The notes beneath the pieces are model-generated. The model saw only the letters and a list, made by a program, of their open reading frames with translations. It made no database searches and was not told the DNA's origin. 64,000 nt of DNA from CAJQLB01 sp041392065 (GTDB lineage Bacteria > Bacteroidota > Bacteroidia > Flavobacteriales > Flavobacteriaceae): the NCBI GenBank assembly GCA_041392065.1, contig JAWKMU010000004.1, positions 248,001-312,000 of the forward strand, in the 5' to 3' direction. The position numbers and the translations under genes are program-made. This document shows, in pieces, positions 16,421-24,504 of the stretch (positions within the stretch are counted from its first letter, which is position 1; every line of letters starts with the position of its first letter).

Positions 16421-16930
16421 TTATTGTTTCAATAAAACACCATCTGCTTCAAAAGCAAATGTTTTTTCTGGTTGAGTAATTGCAGCAATTTCTTCAGCAG
16501 TTTTACCAGCATCTTCTGCATAATGACGTAAGTCGTCAACTGATGTTTCTTTTAAAAAAGCTTTACCGTTAATAATAACTTCACCTTCAGCATTTAAAGG
16601 CATAAAAAAGCCATAATCTTTAAAAGTCACCATAACATCTTGGTCATTACCAAGATCTAATTTCATCCAACAACCTTTCATTTGACAAACTTCATTAATT
16701 TTTGCCGAAACTTTTGCAATGATTGTATCTCCAATGTTTAGTCCATTAAAACGCTCAACCATTTCAGAAGCTGTAATAACTCCTTCTGCATCTATTTTAT
16801 CTCCAAAAGAAGCATATGCTAAATCTTGTGTCTCTTGAGATGTTTCTAGAGAAGATTCTTCTGTTTTAGTTTCATTTTTACAAGCAACCATTACAGAAAC
16901 AGTAAGCAATACAAACAATATTTTTTTCAT
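16421..16930 (-). CDS. DUF4920 lipoprotein
   Basis: A 169-residue lipoprotein with signal peptide MKKILFVLLTVSVMVAC (Cys17). It matches DUF4920, a Bacteroidota family of unknown function: GDTIIAKVSAKINEVCQMKGCWM with two Cys, VMVTFKDYGFFMPL, and GKAFLKETSVDDLRHYAED. A longer in-frame start at 16999 exists, but the promoter at 16967-16994 would start the mRNA after it and the lipoprotein signal begins at 16930, which fixes the start. It is the first gene of an operon with the c-heme protein and mnmD. Confidence 0.87.
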   Translation of the reverse strand: MKKILFVLLTVSVMVACKNETKTEESSLETSQETQDLAYASFGDKIDAEGVITASEMVERFNGLNIGDTIIAKVSAKINEVCQMKGCWMKLDLGNDQDVMVTFKDYGFFMPLNAEGEVIINGKAFLKETSVDDLRHYAEDAGKTAEEIAAITQPEKTFAFEADGVLLKQ

Positions 16931-16966
16931 GATATAAGTGAATTTTAAAATGTTGATTTTAAGCTG

Positions 16967-16994
16967 CAAAGATAAGATTTTTTTTAAGGTACAA
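16967..16994 (-). promoter_or_regulatory. Promoter of the DUF4920 - c-heme - mnmD operon
   Basis: Minus strand: TTG (16992-16994), 17 bases, TATCTTTG (16967-16974), a full match to the Bacteroidota consensus. The predicted mRNA start is about 30 bases before the ATG at 16930. Confidence 0.65.
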
Positions 16995-17022
16995 TTCATT
17001 TAAATATCAGTATTTATTTGCT

Positions 17023-17030
17023 TAATTTTG
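17023..17030 (+). promoter_or_regulatory. -7 box of ilvE
   Basis: TAATTTTG fits TAnnTTTG. Transcription would begin near 17037, leaving a short leader before ATG 17050 and almost none before the TTG at 17041. This supports the ATG. Confidence 0.45.
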
Positions 17031-17049
17031 CTCTATAAATTTGGCTACA

Positions 17050-18117
17050 ATGATTGAGACAATAAAAGAATTGATTGAAGTTACCAAAACCAAGACTTCA
17101 AAAATTAAAGAAGTAGATTTTGATAACCTGAGTTTTGGAAGCATTTTTTCAGACCATATGCTTGTTTGTGATTTTGAAAATGGCAAATGGAACGTACCTA
17201 AAATAGTTCCTTATCAAGCTATTTCATTAGAACCTTCTTCCAAGATTTTTCATTATGGCCAATCGGTTTTTGAAGGTTTAAAAGCCTACAAAGATGCTCA
17301 AGGTGATGTGTTTTTGTTTAGACCTCAAGACAATTGCAAGCGTTTAAACATATCATCAAAACGTATGGCAATTCCTGAGCTACCAGAAGCTTATTTTATA
17401 GATGGTTTAAAAAAATTGCTTGAGGTTGATAAAGACTGGATTCCGAGCAAAGAAGGCTGTTCACTTTATATCAGACCATTTATTTTTGCTACTGGAAAAG
17501 GGTTTCACGCTTCACCAGCAAATTCTTATAAATTTATTATAGCCACAGCTCCTTCTGGAGCCTATTTTGCTGGAAAAGTTAAGGTTCTAATTGAAGAAAC
17601 CTATTCACGTTCTGCAAATGGTGGTGTTGGTTTTGCAAAAGCTGGAGGTAATTATGCTGGACAGTTTTACCCAACGCAATTGGCTGTAAAAAAAGGATAT
17701 AACCAAGTCATTTGGACTGACGACACAAGTCATGAATATATTGAAGAAGCTGGTGCTATGAATATCTTTGTTAGAATTAATGACACCTTACTTACAACTC
17801 CTATAAGTGATAGAATCTTAGATGGGATCACACGAAAAAGTATTATTCAAATAGCAAAAGACGAAGGCATTAGTGTTGAAGAACGAAAAATTTCTGTTAA
17901 CGAACTTGTTGAAGCTGCTAAAAATGGAAGCTTAAAAGAAATGTTTGGAGCTGGAACTGCAGCTGTTGTGTCTCCAATCTCCACTTTTGGTTATCGAGAT
18001 ATAGATTACGATTTACCAGAACTGGAAAATAATTACGCAAGTCAATTGAAAAAACGTATTACAGATATACAAACTAATAAGGCTGAAGATAAATTTGGTT
18101 GGAGAGTAAAAATATAG
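17050..18117 (+). CDS. ilvE: Branched-chain amino acid aminotransferase
   Basis: PLP-dependent class IV aminotransferase for the last step of Leu, Ile and Val synthesis or the first of their breakdown. The 355-residue length is that of the long BCAT form. Motifs: YGQSVFEGLKAYK, FRPQDNCKRLN, the PLP-lysine region GVGFAKAGGNYAGQ, and EEAGAMNIFV, LDGITRKSII and EMFGAGTAAVVSPI for the phosphate-binding loop. A TTG start three codons earlier (17041) is possible. It may be linked to IcmF-dependent branched-chain metabolism elsewhere in the window, but there is no operon link. Confidence 0.93.
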   Translation: MIETIKELIEVTKTKTSKIKEVDFDNLSFGSIFSDHMLVCDFENGKWNVPKIVPYQAISLEPSSKIFHYGQSVFEGLKAYKDAQGDVFLFRPQDNCKRLNISSKRMAIPELPEAYFIDGLKKLLEVDKDWIPSKEGCSLYIRPFIFATGKGFHASPANSYKFIIATAPSGAYFAGKVKVLIEETYSRSANGGVGFAKAGGNYAGQFYPTQLAVKKGYNQVIWTDDTSHEYIEEAGAMNIFVRINDTLLTTPISDRILDGITRKSIIQIAKDEGISVEERKISVNELVEAAKNGSLKEMFGAGTAAVVSPISTFGYRDIDYDLPELENNYASQLKKRITDIQTNKAEDKFGWRVKI

Positions 18118-18148
18118 TCTGAAGTTGGAAGACCGAAGACGGAAGACT

Positions 18149-18178
18149 AAAAAAAGGCAAACTAATTTGCCCTTTTTT
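18149..18178. terminator. Bidirectional terminator between ilvE and the MazG-like gene
   Basis: GGCAAA (18156-18161) pairs with TTTGCC (18166-18171) around a 4-base loop, flanked by seven As and six Ts that pair beyond a single bulged C. It serves both convergent genes and overlaps the last bases of the minus-strand gene. Confidence 0.65.
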
Positions 18179-18563
18179 AGTTGACTAATATATCTTCAAT
18201 ATTTGGTTTAAAATAATTTGGTCCTTTAAGCACTTTTCCATCTTCTCTGTAAATAGGTTGGCCATCGTCTCCTAACTTACTCATATTACTACGTTGAATT
18301 TCGTTAAATACTTCTTCTATTTTATGCTGTAAACCATGCTCTATGATAGTACCACAAAGAATATATAGCATATCACCTAAAGCATCGGCAACTTCAACAA
18401 TATCATTGTCGTTTGCTGCATCAAGGTACTCTTCATTTTCTTCACGCATTAATTTATAGCGTAGCATGTTTTTCTCAGTACCTAAATCGGCTTTTGGTGT
18501 TTCTCGATAACCTATTTTAAACGCTTCGTGAAATGCTTTTACAGCTTCTATTTTATCCTTCAT
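18177..18563 (-). CDS. MazG-like nucleotide pyrophosphohydrolase
   Basis: A 128-residue all-alpha NTP pyrophosphatase-like protein. The metal-binding pattern is visible: REENEEYLDAANDNDIVEVADALGDMLYI gives ExxEE then ExxD. The C-terminal half (FNEIQRSNMSKLGDDGQPIYREDGKVLKGPNY) is characteristic of a HisE/MazG subgroup found in phages and Bacteroidota. It probably hydrolyses a nucleoside triphosphate for pool cleaning; the substrate is not deducible. Confidence 0.82.
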   Translation of the reverse strand: MKDKIEAVKAFHEAFKIGYRETPKADLGTEKNMLRYKLMREENEEYLDAANDNDIVEVADALGDMLYILCGTIIEHGLQHKIEEVFNEIQRSNMSKLGDDGQPIYREDGKVLKGPNYFKPNIEDILVN

Positions 18564-18598
18564 TGTATTTCATTAAATTCGCATAAAAATAAACAAAT

Positions 18599-18784
18599 AT
18601 GTTTAGTAACGGTCAGATAATTTTTGCAATTCTTTTTGCAATTGCCTTTATATCATTTTTAGTTTATGCTTATAGAAAAGATATAAAACTGCATCAAAAA
18701 TACTACAAAGGCAGTATTTGGGTTCTTTTTGCTTTTATTGGTTTTTTACTCTTTATTGTTGCTATTAAGTTTGTTTTGGGTTAA
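18599..18784 (+). CDS. Small membrane protein with two helices
   Basis: A 61-residue protein with two hydrophobic helices (residues 7-24, IIFAILFAIAFISFLVYAY, and 40-60, WVLFAFIGFLLFIVAIKFVL) separated by a basic loop (RKDIKLHQKYYKG), so a hairpin with a cytoplasmic loop. Function unknown. It is divergent from the MazG-like gene with only 35 bases between them. Confidence 0.7.
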   Translation: MFSNGQIIFAILFAIAFISFLVYAYRKDIKLHQKYYKGSIWVLFAFIGFLLFIVAIKFVLG

Positions 18785-18814
18785 TTGATGACAATTAAAA
18801 ACTTTACCGTTGTA

Positions 18815-18849
18815 ATGTAAACAACCATTATCATGTTTATAGTTTACAT
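18815..18849. repeat. Inverted repeat ATGTAAAC / GTTTACAT
   Basis: Perfect 8-bp inverted repeat (18815-18822 and 18842-18849) between the small membrane gene and the terminator. It could be an operator or a chance palindrome in AT-rich DNA. Confidence 0.25.
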
Positions 18850-18898
18850 CATATTTTCATTAGTCCTTTTTAATTTAGCATTATTAAAATTTAGCACA

Positions 18899-18939
18899 AA
18901 CAAAAAGCAGAAACCATAATTGAGTTTCTGCTTTTTGTT
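18899..18939. terminator. Bidirectional terminator after the M49 peptidase gene
   Basis: A perfect 16-bp stem: AACAAAAAGCAGAAAC (18899-18914) with GTTTCTGCTTTTTGTT (18924-18939), 9-base loop. The U-rich end of the stem serves both directions. Confidence 0.75.
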
Positions 18940-18958
18940 ATTAAAAAAATAATGATTT

Positions 18959-21055
18959 TTAATTTTCTTCTGGCAAAAAGCCATATTTGTTAGCATAGCT
19001 AAGCATCTGGTTTTCAAAACTTGCCGCATGCATCACTTTTATTGCAGTAATTTCGCCTGCTTCATTGGTTTCAGGCACTAAAACAGGGTTTACAAATCCA
19101 CTGTAAGGTGCAGAGGTAAATTGCTCATTTCGTTTTAAAACCTCAGCATGTAATTCTTGGTCTACTTTTACACCATAATCTTCAACCAAAGCTTGAACAG
19201 CCTCATAATCGCCTTCAGATTTTATGCGTTGTGTTTCTCTTAGCAATTGACCAAATAATTCATGCAGTTTATCATAATCATTAATGTTAAAATAAGTTTT
19301 TCCATCACGAGTTACTTTTTCAATTACATTATCAGCCTTACCTTTTTCAAAAACCCAAGCACTAACCCATTGACGGTTTCTCATGTGAGCTTCTTCTACA
19401 TCATCACCTAAATTTAATCTTATCAATTGCGTCATTAAACCATTTCTAATATAACCATCGTATGCAGCTTTTCCAACTGCTTGCCAATCATCAACCAAAC
19501 CTAATTCCTGTAGTTTTGAATCGTATAAATAATACAATCCTACTAAATCTGCACGACCTTCCTCTAAAGTAGAAGCATAGGTTTTAAGAGTTTCTTTGGT
19601 TTCGCCAACTCCAGGATTTAATTGTCCTGAAGCATGACCAACCACTTCGTGTAAAGCAGTATGAAGTTTATCTGCAAGTTGACCATATTTTTCTTCTAAT
19701 TCGTACTCTTCATCATCGTGAACAAACTCTTTTAAGCGTCCACTGCTCCCAGCATTGTTATATGCGTGAATAATGTTTCCTAAAGACACTGATTTACTAC
19801 CAACTTCTTTACGAATCCAATTAGCATTTGGCAAATTAACTCCAATAGGTGTACTTGGTGATGCATCTCCAGCTTCTCCAGCTACGTTTACTGTTTTGTA
19901 ACTTACACCAACAACGTTTTTCTTTTTGTGCGACTCCATTAAAGGAGAATTATCTTCGAACCACTGAGCATTTTCTGAAAGCACAGCCATTTTTGCTGAC
20001 ATATCAAAATCTTTGATTTGCACAATAGATTCGTATGAGCCTCTATAACCAACAGGATCGTTGTAAACCTCAATAAAACTGTTTATGTAGTCTATATTGC
20101 CTTCGGTTGCAGCAGTCCAAGCCACATTGTAATCGTCCCAAGTTTGTAAACTTCCTGTCTTATAATACTCAATTAATAAGCCAATAGCATCACCTTGGGC
20201 TTTGTTTTCTGCTACGCCTTTTGCCAGTTCAAGCCATTTAATAATTTCATCAATCGCTTCACCATAAAGACCACCAGATTTATAAACACGCTCTTTTAAC
20301 TCGCCATTTTCTTTTACTAACATAGAGTTTAAACCGTAAGACAAAGGTCTATCCTTGTTTACTTTTTTATCATCTTTAAAAACACCACCTTCAGTATTTG
20401 GCATGTCAGGATCTGTGTCCTTAATATCTAGATAAAAAGCTTCAACATCTGCTGTAGTAACGTTTGATCCATAAAAATTTACAGCACTTTCCAAAACATT
20501 GTCTACACCTTTGGCTTGATTTACTTTTTTAGCATCTAAGTCATTAAAAATAACTTCAAAAGCTTCACCTTCAAGATTTGTATTGGTTTCGTTTAATAAA
20601 GTTTTTAAATACTCTTGAGAAAATTCTGGCTTAATTTTATCGTTTGAATAGTGATGGTGAATACCATTACTAAACCACACACGTTTTAAATAAACTTCAA
20701 AAGCTTTCCAATCGTCTTTAGTTTTATCGCCTTCGTAATTTGTATAAACATTTTCCAATGCATTTCTTATTTTAAGATTGTGTCTGTAGTTCATATTCCA
20801 CATAATATCACGACCAGAAATACCTGCTTCAACTAAATAATAAACCAGTTTTTGTTCTTTAAGGGTTAACTCTTCCCAACCAGGAATTTGATAACGTAAG
20901 ATTTTTAAATCTGCAAACTGTTCTAGCATAAAAGGAAAGTTGTCATTTGAAATTTCAATAAGTTCTTCCTTAAATACTTTTTCTTTTGTTTCAGTCTTAC
21001 AAGACCACATCATTCCAGCAATTAATAATGTTGCTATTAATACTTTAAATTTCAT
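18959..21055 (-). CDS. M49-family (dipeptidyl-peptidase III-like) metallopeptidase lipoprotein
   Basis: A 698-residue zinc peptidase of the DPP III family, which removes dipeptides from the N-terminus of short peptides. It carries a lipoprotein signal (LLIAGMMWSC, Cys19), so it acts in the periplasm or on the surface, unlike the cytosolic eukaryotic enzyme. The zinc site is H469-E470-V-V-G-H474 and the second motif EEGRAD has Glu498-499. The bacterial HExxGH form has one residue fewer than the HExxxH of yeast and human enzymes. Confidence 0.93.
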   Translation of the reverse strand: MKFKVLIATLLIAGMMWSCKTETKEKVFKEELIEISNDNFPFMLEQFADLKILRYQIPGWEELTLKEQKLVYYLVEAGISGRDIMWNMNYRHNLKIRNALENVYTNYEGDKTKDDWKAFEVYLKRVWFSNGIHHHYSNDKIKPEFSQEYLKTLLNETNTNLEGEAFEVIFNDLDAKKVNQAKGVDNVLESAVNFYGSNVTTADVEAFYLDIKDTDPDMPNTEGGVFKDDKKVNKDRPLSYGLNSMLVKENGELKERVYKSGGLYGEAIDEIIKWLELAKGVAENKAQGDAIGLLIEYYKTGSLQTWDDYNVAWTAATEGNIDYINSFIEVYNDPVGYRGSYESIVQIKDFDMSAKMAVLSENAQWFEDNSPLMESHKKKNVVGVSYKTVNVAGEAGDASPSTPIGVNLPNANWIRKEVGSKSVSLGNIIHAYNNAGSSGRLKEFVHDDEEYELEEKYGQLADKLHTALHEVVGHASGQLNPGVGETKETLKTYASTLEEGRADLVGLYYLYDSKLQELGLVDDWQAVGKAAYDGYIRNGLMTQLIRLNLGDDVEEAHMRNRQWVSAWVFEKGKADNVIEKVTRDGKTYFNINDYDKLHELFGQLLRETQRIKSEGDYEAVQALVEDYGVKVDQELHAEVLKRNEQFTSAPYSGFVNPVLVPETNEAGEITAIKVMHAASFENQMLSYANKYGFLPEEN

Positions 21056-21260
21056 GTGTTAGTTTTTATTGTTTTTTAATTGTCATATGTAACCTTTGAT
21101 GTTTAAAATAATTATTTCTATAAGTGTTTAAAGATTATTTTATACATGTCGGTTTCATTTTAGTTATTTTTTAAATAAGATTCCGAAATTAATATTATTT
21201 AGTGAATTATTAAATATTCAATTAATTTATTTGGTTTTTTATAAAGGATGATAAAATACT

Positions 21261-21268
21261 TATCTTTG
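21261..21268 (+). promoter_or_regulatory. -7 box before the SRPBCC/GyrI-like gene
   Basis: TATCTTTG fits TAnnTTTG, 25 bases before the ATG at 21294. A -33 box is not obvious. Confidence 0.5.
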
Positions 21269-21293
21269 GTAGAAATCACAAAACCCTAAAAAT

Positions 21294-22322
21294 ATGAAAG
21301 CATTAAAATTCATCATTTTCTTGCTATTAATTCTCATAATAGGTGCTTGCACTTATGTAGCTGTTCAACCAAACAATTACGAAGTTGTTAGAACCAGAAC
21401 GATAGATGTTAACAAAGCGATAGTTTACGATAATATTATTGATTATAAAAATTGGGAAGCTTGGTCTCCTTGGGTGGAAAAAGACCCAACTACAGTAATA
21501 ACCTTACACGACAATACAAAAGGTGCTGATGCATCGTTTTCTTGGGAAGACAAAGATGGAATAGGAAACATGAAAACATTAGCAGAGTTTCCAAGCGACT
21601 CTATAAATCAGCAAATGCAATTTGACAATTTTGAGCCTTCAGTGGTAAATTGGAAATTTGAAACAGTTGACAATTTTAAAACCAAAGTGACATGGACCAT
21701 GAAAGGTGAAAAAATACCTTTTGGCTTCAAACTTTATGCAGCTTTTTCTGGAGGGTTTGATAATATGATTGGCCCTGATTTTGAAAGAGGTTTGGAAAAA
21801 CTCGATAGCATAGTTGTTGAAAGCACCAAAAAACACGAAATTACTGTAAATGGTATTACAGAATATGGAGGAGGATTTTACTTATACAAAACCACAAATG
21901 CAAAAGATTCTAACATTAGCCAAAAAATGGCAGAACAATATGGCAGTTTAATGGCTTATATTACTCAAAATAATATTGTAATGGCTGGAATGCCCTTAAC
22001 CATTTACAATGAAATGAATCCAGAAGATGGTACAGTGATAATGAGTAATGGTCTTCCTGTAAACCAAAAAATTGAAATTGCAGAAGATAGTGATATATCT
22101 TGTGGTTTTATGGAAAAAACTAAAGTTTTAAAAACAACTTTAAAAGGAAACTACACTTATTTAGCAGATGCTTGGGATGTTGCACTAAAATATATTGCTG
22201 ATAATAATTTGGTTCAATCTGAGGAAAAACCATTTGAAATTTATACCAACGATCCTGGCGATTTTCCAAATCCAGCAGATTGGGTTACGGAAATTTATAT
22301 TCCTATTGTTGAAAATAATTAG
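21294..22322 (+). CDS. SRPBCC domain plus GyrI-like effector-binding domain protein
   Basis: A 342-residue protein with an N-terminal membrane helix (ALKFIIFLLLILIIGACTYV, Cys19 possibly lipidated). An SRPBCC (polyketide cyclase/START-like) domain spans about 28-175 (VYDNIIDYKNWEAWSPWVEKD, TWTMKGEKIPFGFK), and a GyrI/AraC effector-binding domain about 178-342 (YGSLMAYITQNNIV, GMPLTIYNEMNP, EIYTNDPGDFPNPADWVTEIYIPI). Both folds bind small hydrophobic ligands, but no enzyme motif is present. The stop abuts the crcB start, so the two are co-transcribed. Confidence 0.85.
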   Translation: MKALKFIIFLLLILIIGACTYVAVQPNNYEVVRTRTIDVNKAIVYDNIIDYKNWEAWSPWVEKDPTTVITLHDNTKGADASFSWEDKDGIGNMKTLAEFPSDSINQQMQFDNFEPSVVNWKFETVDNFKTKVTWTMKGEKIPFGFKLYAAFSGGFDNMIGPDFERGLEKLDSIVVESTKKHEITVNGITEYGGGFYLYKTTNAKDSNISQKMAEQYGSLMAYITQNNIVMAGMPLTIYNEMNPEDGTVIMSNGLPVNQKIEIAEDSDISCGFMEKTKVLKTTLKGNYTYLADAWDVALKYIADNNLVQSEEKPFEIYTNDPGDFPNPADWVTEIYIPIVENN

Positions 22323-22697
22323 ATGAAACAACTCTTACTCGTTTTTATTGGTGGTGGCTTTGGTAGCGCTTTACGTTTTGTAATTGGAAAGTACCTTAAT
22401 ACTGCTGAAGCCGAAATTCCTTGGGGAACTTTTACTGCCAATATTTTAGGAAGCTTGATTATTGGAATTATTTTAGGTCTTGCAGCTAAAAATGATGCTC
22501 TCTCCTCTAACCAAACCTTGCTTTTGGCGACTGGGTTTTGTGGTGGTTTTACAACGTTTTCAACCTTTGCTTATGAAAATCATGTGTTTTTAAAATCAGG
22601 TGATTTTACAAACTTTGCACTTTATACAATTAGTAGTTTTATTGTGGCTTTTCTGGCTGTGTTTGCAGGATTGTTTATTGCTGGAAATAATGCTTAA
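22323..22697 (+). CDS. crcB: Fluoride channel CrcB/FluC
   Basis: Exports fluoride as a dual-topology dimer. The 124 residues hold four helices with the signatures GGGFGSALRFVIGKYL, WGTFTANILGSLIIGII (pore Asn) and GFCGGFTTFSTFAYE (Phe box and the central sodium-site region). It starts one base after the stop of the upstream gene. I found no fluoride riboswitch in front of this pair. Confidence 0.95.
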   Translation: MKQLLLVFIGGGFGSALRFVIGKYLNTAEAEIPWGTFTANILGSLIIGIILGLAAKNDALSSNQTLLLATGFCGGFTTFSTFAYENHVFLKSGDFTNFALYTISSFIVAFLAVFAGLFIAGNNA

Positions 22698-22787
22698 TAA
22701 TACATTTTAGTTACATTAAAGTAATAAGAATCGCTTATATATATAAATATTCTAAGGAAAAGAATTATTAGGGTTTACATTTATTTG

Positions 22788-22795
22788 TAACTTTG
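22788..22795 (+). promoter_or_regulatory. -7 box of the third AraC regulator
   Basis: TAACTTTG fits TAnnTTTG and lies 41 bases before the ATG at 22837. Confidence 0.45.
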
Positions 22796-22836
22796 CTATA
22801 GTATTTTTCATCAATCAAAATTCTTTTAGTTTATCC

Positions 22837-23973
22837 ATGTTTGGAATATATAGCCTAATATCTATAGTTGGAATTATTCAAGGGTTATTTATCCTATCCC
22901 TTTTAATTTCAAAAAAAAACAAAACATTAACAACAAAATGGGCTATTATTCTATTTATAGTTTTTATTGTTGATTTAGCTTGGTACTTCCTTTACCTTGA
23001 AGGTTATTTAGATAAACTATGGTTTTTTTACGGTATTGAATATTTAGTGCTTTATTTTTACGGACCAACTCTTTATTTATATACTCGTTCACACTTTGAG
23101 AATAAAAGCAAGCATTTTAAAAAACCTTTACTTTACTTACATTTTGTTCCTGCTGTCTTGATTTTTGTGTTGATGTCACCACTATTATTTCGTGAACAAA
23201 CTACAAACTTTTTAAATAATTTAAACCTCCACCAATATTTAATTTTTTCTAAGTATAATACTCATAGTATTGTGTTTAATTTTGGACTATGGTATTTACA
23301 TGTTATTGTTTACATAATTGTAAGTGTTAGATTTTTAAACTCTTATAGTAAGAATAATTCATTTCATGACAACATTTCACTAAAAAAACATATAAAATGG
23401 ATTAAAATTCTACTTGTCGGTTATTTATGTTTTCCTTTTGTAACTGTTGTTTTTTTTATAATTAACCCATTTATAAACAATTCCATATTAAATAGTACTT
23501 ATGATATTGTTATTGTGCTTTTTGTCTTCCATATTTTTGTAATTAGTTACATAGGCTATTCTAATCAAAATATAATTACGAATCCAATAGAACTTCTAAA
23601 AAGACAAAATACCAATTTATCTAATATAGATATAGAAAGCACGGAAATTCTCCTCCAAAACTTAATGAATAGTAAAAAACTTTATTTAGATGAAAGATTA
23701 ACTCTTTCAAAACTTGCTAAAGAGCTTGAAGTTACAACACATCAGCTATCTGAGTACTTCAATAGCATAAAAAATACTTCATTTAGTGATTATATTAATA
23801 ATCTAAGAATTGAATATTCAAAAAAACTATTACTTAATGAAGAAAGTAATATTTACACTTTAGATGGCATAGCATCTAAATCTGGGTTTAAAAGTGTAAC
23901 TACATTTCATAGAAACTTTAAAAAACTCAATGGTATTTCCCCTAAAGAATGGCTTAAATCTAAACAAGTCTAA
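22837..23973 (+). CDS. Membrane-anchored AraC-family transcriptional regulator
   Basis: A 378-residue protein: about residues 1-245 form seven hydrophobic helices and the last 100 an AraC double helix-turn-helix (LSKLAKELEVTTHQLSEYF, LDGIASKSGFKSVTTFHRNF, ISPKEWL). Unlike the regulators at 0.9-4.1 kb it has no extra N-terminal periplasmic segment and the sequences differ clearly, so it is a different subgroup. It stands at the start of the long same-strand block of exported proteins and may control part of it; that is inference from position only. Confidence 0.83.
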   Translation: MFGIYSLISIVGIIQGLFILSLLISKKNKTLTTKWAIILFIVFIVDLAWYFLYLEGYLDKLWFFYGIEYLVLYFYGPTLYLYTRSHFENKSKHFKKPLLYLHFVPAVLIFVLMSPLLFREQTTNFLNNLNLHQYLIFSKYNTHSIVFNFGLWYLHVIVYIIVSVRFLNSYSKNNSFHDNISLKKHIKWIKILLVGYLCFPFVTVVFFIINPFINNSILNSTYDIVIVLFVFHIFVISYIGYSNQNIITNPIELLKRQNTNLSNIDIESTEILLQNLMNSKKLYLDERLTLSKLAKELEVTTHQLSEYFNSIKNTSFSDYINNLRIEYSKKLLLNEESNIYTLDGIASKSGFKSVTTFHRNFKKLNGISPKEWLKSKQV

Positions 23974-24092
23974 TAATTTTTAACTCATTAAAAATACAGT
24001 CGTTCGATAAATTGTAATACAATTCTAGTGATGCTTTTCTTTTTTGCAACAATTATTTTACAGATTTGTTCAATAATCTAAAAAAAATTGCA

Positions 24093-24467
24093 ATGGAAAG
24101 AAAAACATTTTTAAAACGTTTAGGAGGCACATTATTAATAGCGTTGCCTCTAATGAAATTAGTTGGTTGTTCAAGCTCTGATGATTCAGGAGATAATAAT
24201 AATCAAGGAAATGAGCGCAACTGTCTTGATAATGGAGCAATGTCAGGTGGCATTACTTCTAATCATGGTCATATTTTAAGCATTCCAAAGGCTGATATTC
24301 AAGCTGGAGTCGAAAAAACTTATAATATTCAAGGAACTTCAGAACATGATCATTTTATAACGATTAATAGTGATGATTTTTTAAAATTAAAAAACAATGA
24401 ACAGGTAATAGTTAACTCAACAAATGTAGCCAATCATTCCCATACGGTTACAGTTATATGCGCTTAG
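24093..24467 (+). CDS. Exported histidine-rich lipoprotein
   Basis: A 124-residue protein whose start I set at ATG 24093 (MERKTFLKRLGGTLLIALPL), because this begins a lipoprotein signal ending LVGC (Cys27). A Ser/Asp/Asn linker follows. The mature domain carries three spaced histidine clusters (SNHGHIL, SEHDHFI, NHSHTVTV) in beta-strand context and ends in a Cys (VICA). The pattern recurs in small exported proteins of other phyla, as I recall it, and suggests metal binding; no function is established. No other gene is within 90 bases upstream. Confidence 0.65.
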   Translation: MERKTFLKRLGGTLLIALPLMKLVGCSSSDDSGDNNNQGNERNCLDNGAMSGGITSNHGHILSIPKADIQAGVEKTYNIQGTSEHDHFITINSDDFLKLKNNEQVIVNSTNVANHSHTVTVICA

Positions 24468-24504
24468 CTGATTTTTAAAAATATTAACATCAATATATTT
24501 AAAT

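Noticed and set aside
16931..16999. Upstream start for the DUF4920 protein
   Set aside because: It lies across the promoter and would put 23 residues before a perfect lipoprotein signal.
18844..19029. Short minus-strand frame at the 3' end of the M49 gene
   Set aside because: It overlaps the peptidase's last codons and the terminator and has no start signal.
22698..22836. Fluoride riboswitch linked with crcB
   Set aside because: I found no fluoride-riboswitch pattern before or after crcB, and crcB is translated directly behind the upstream gene.
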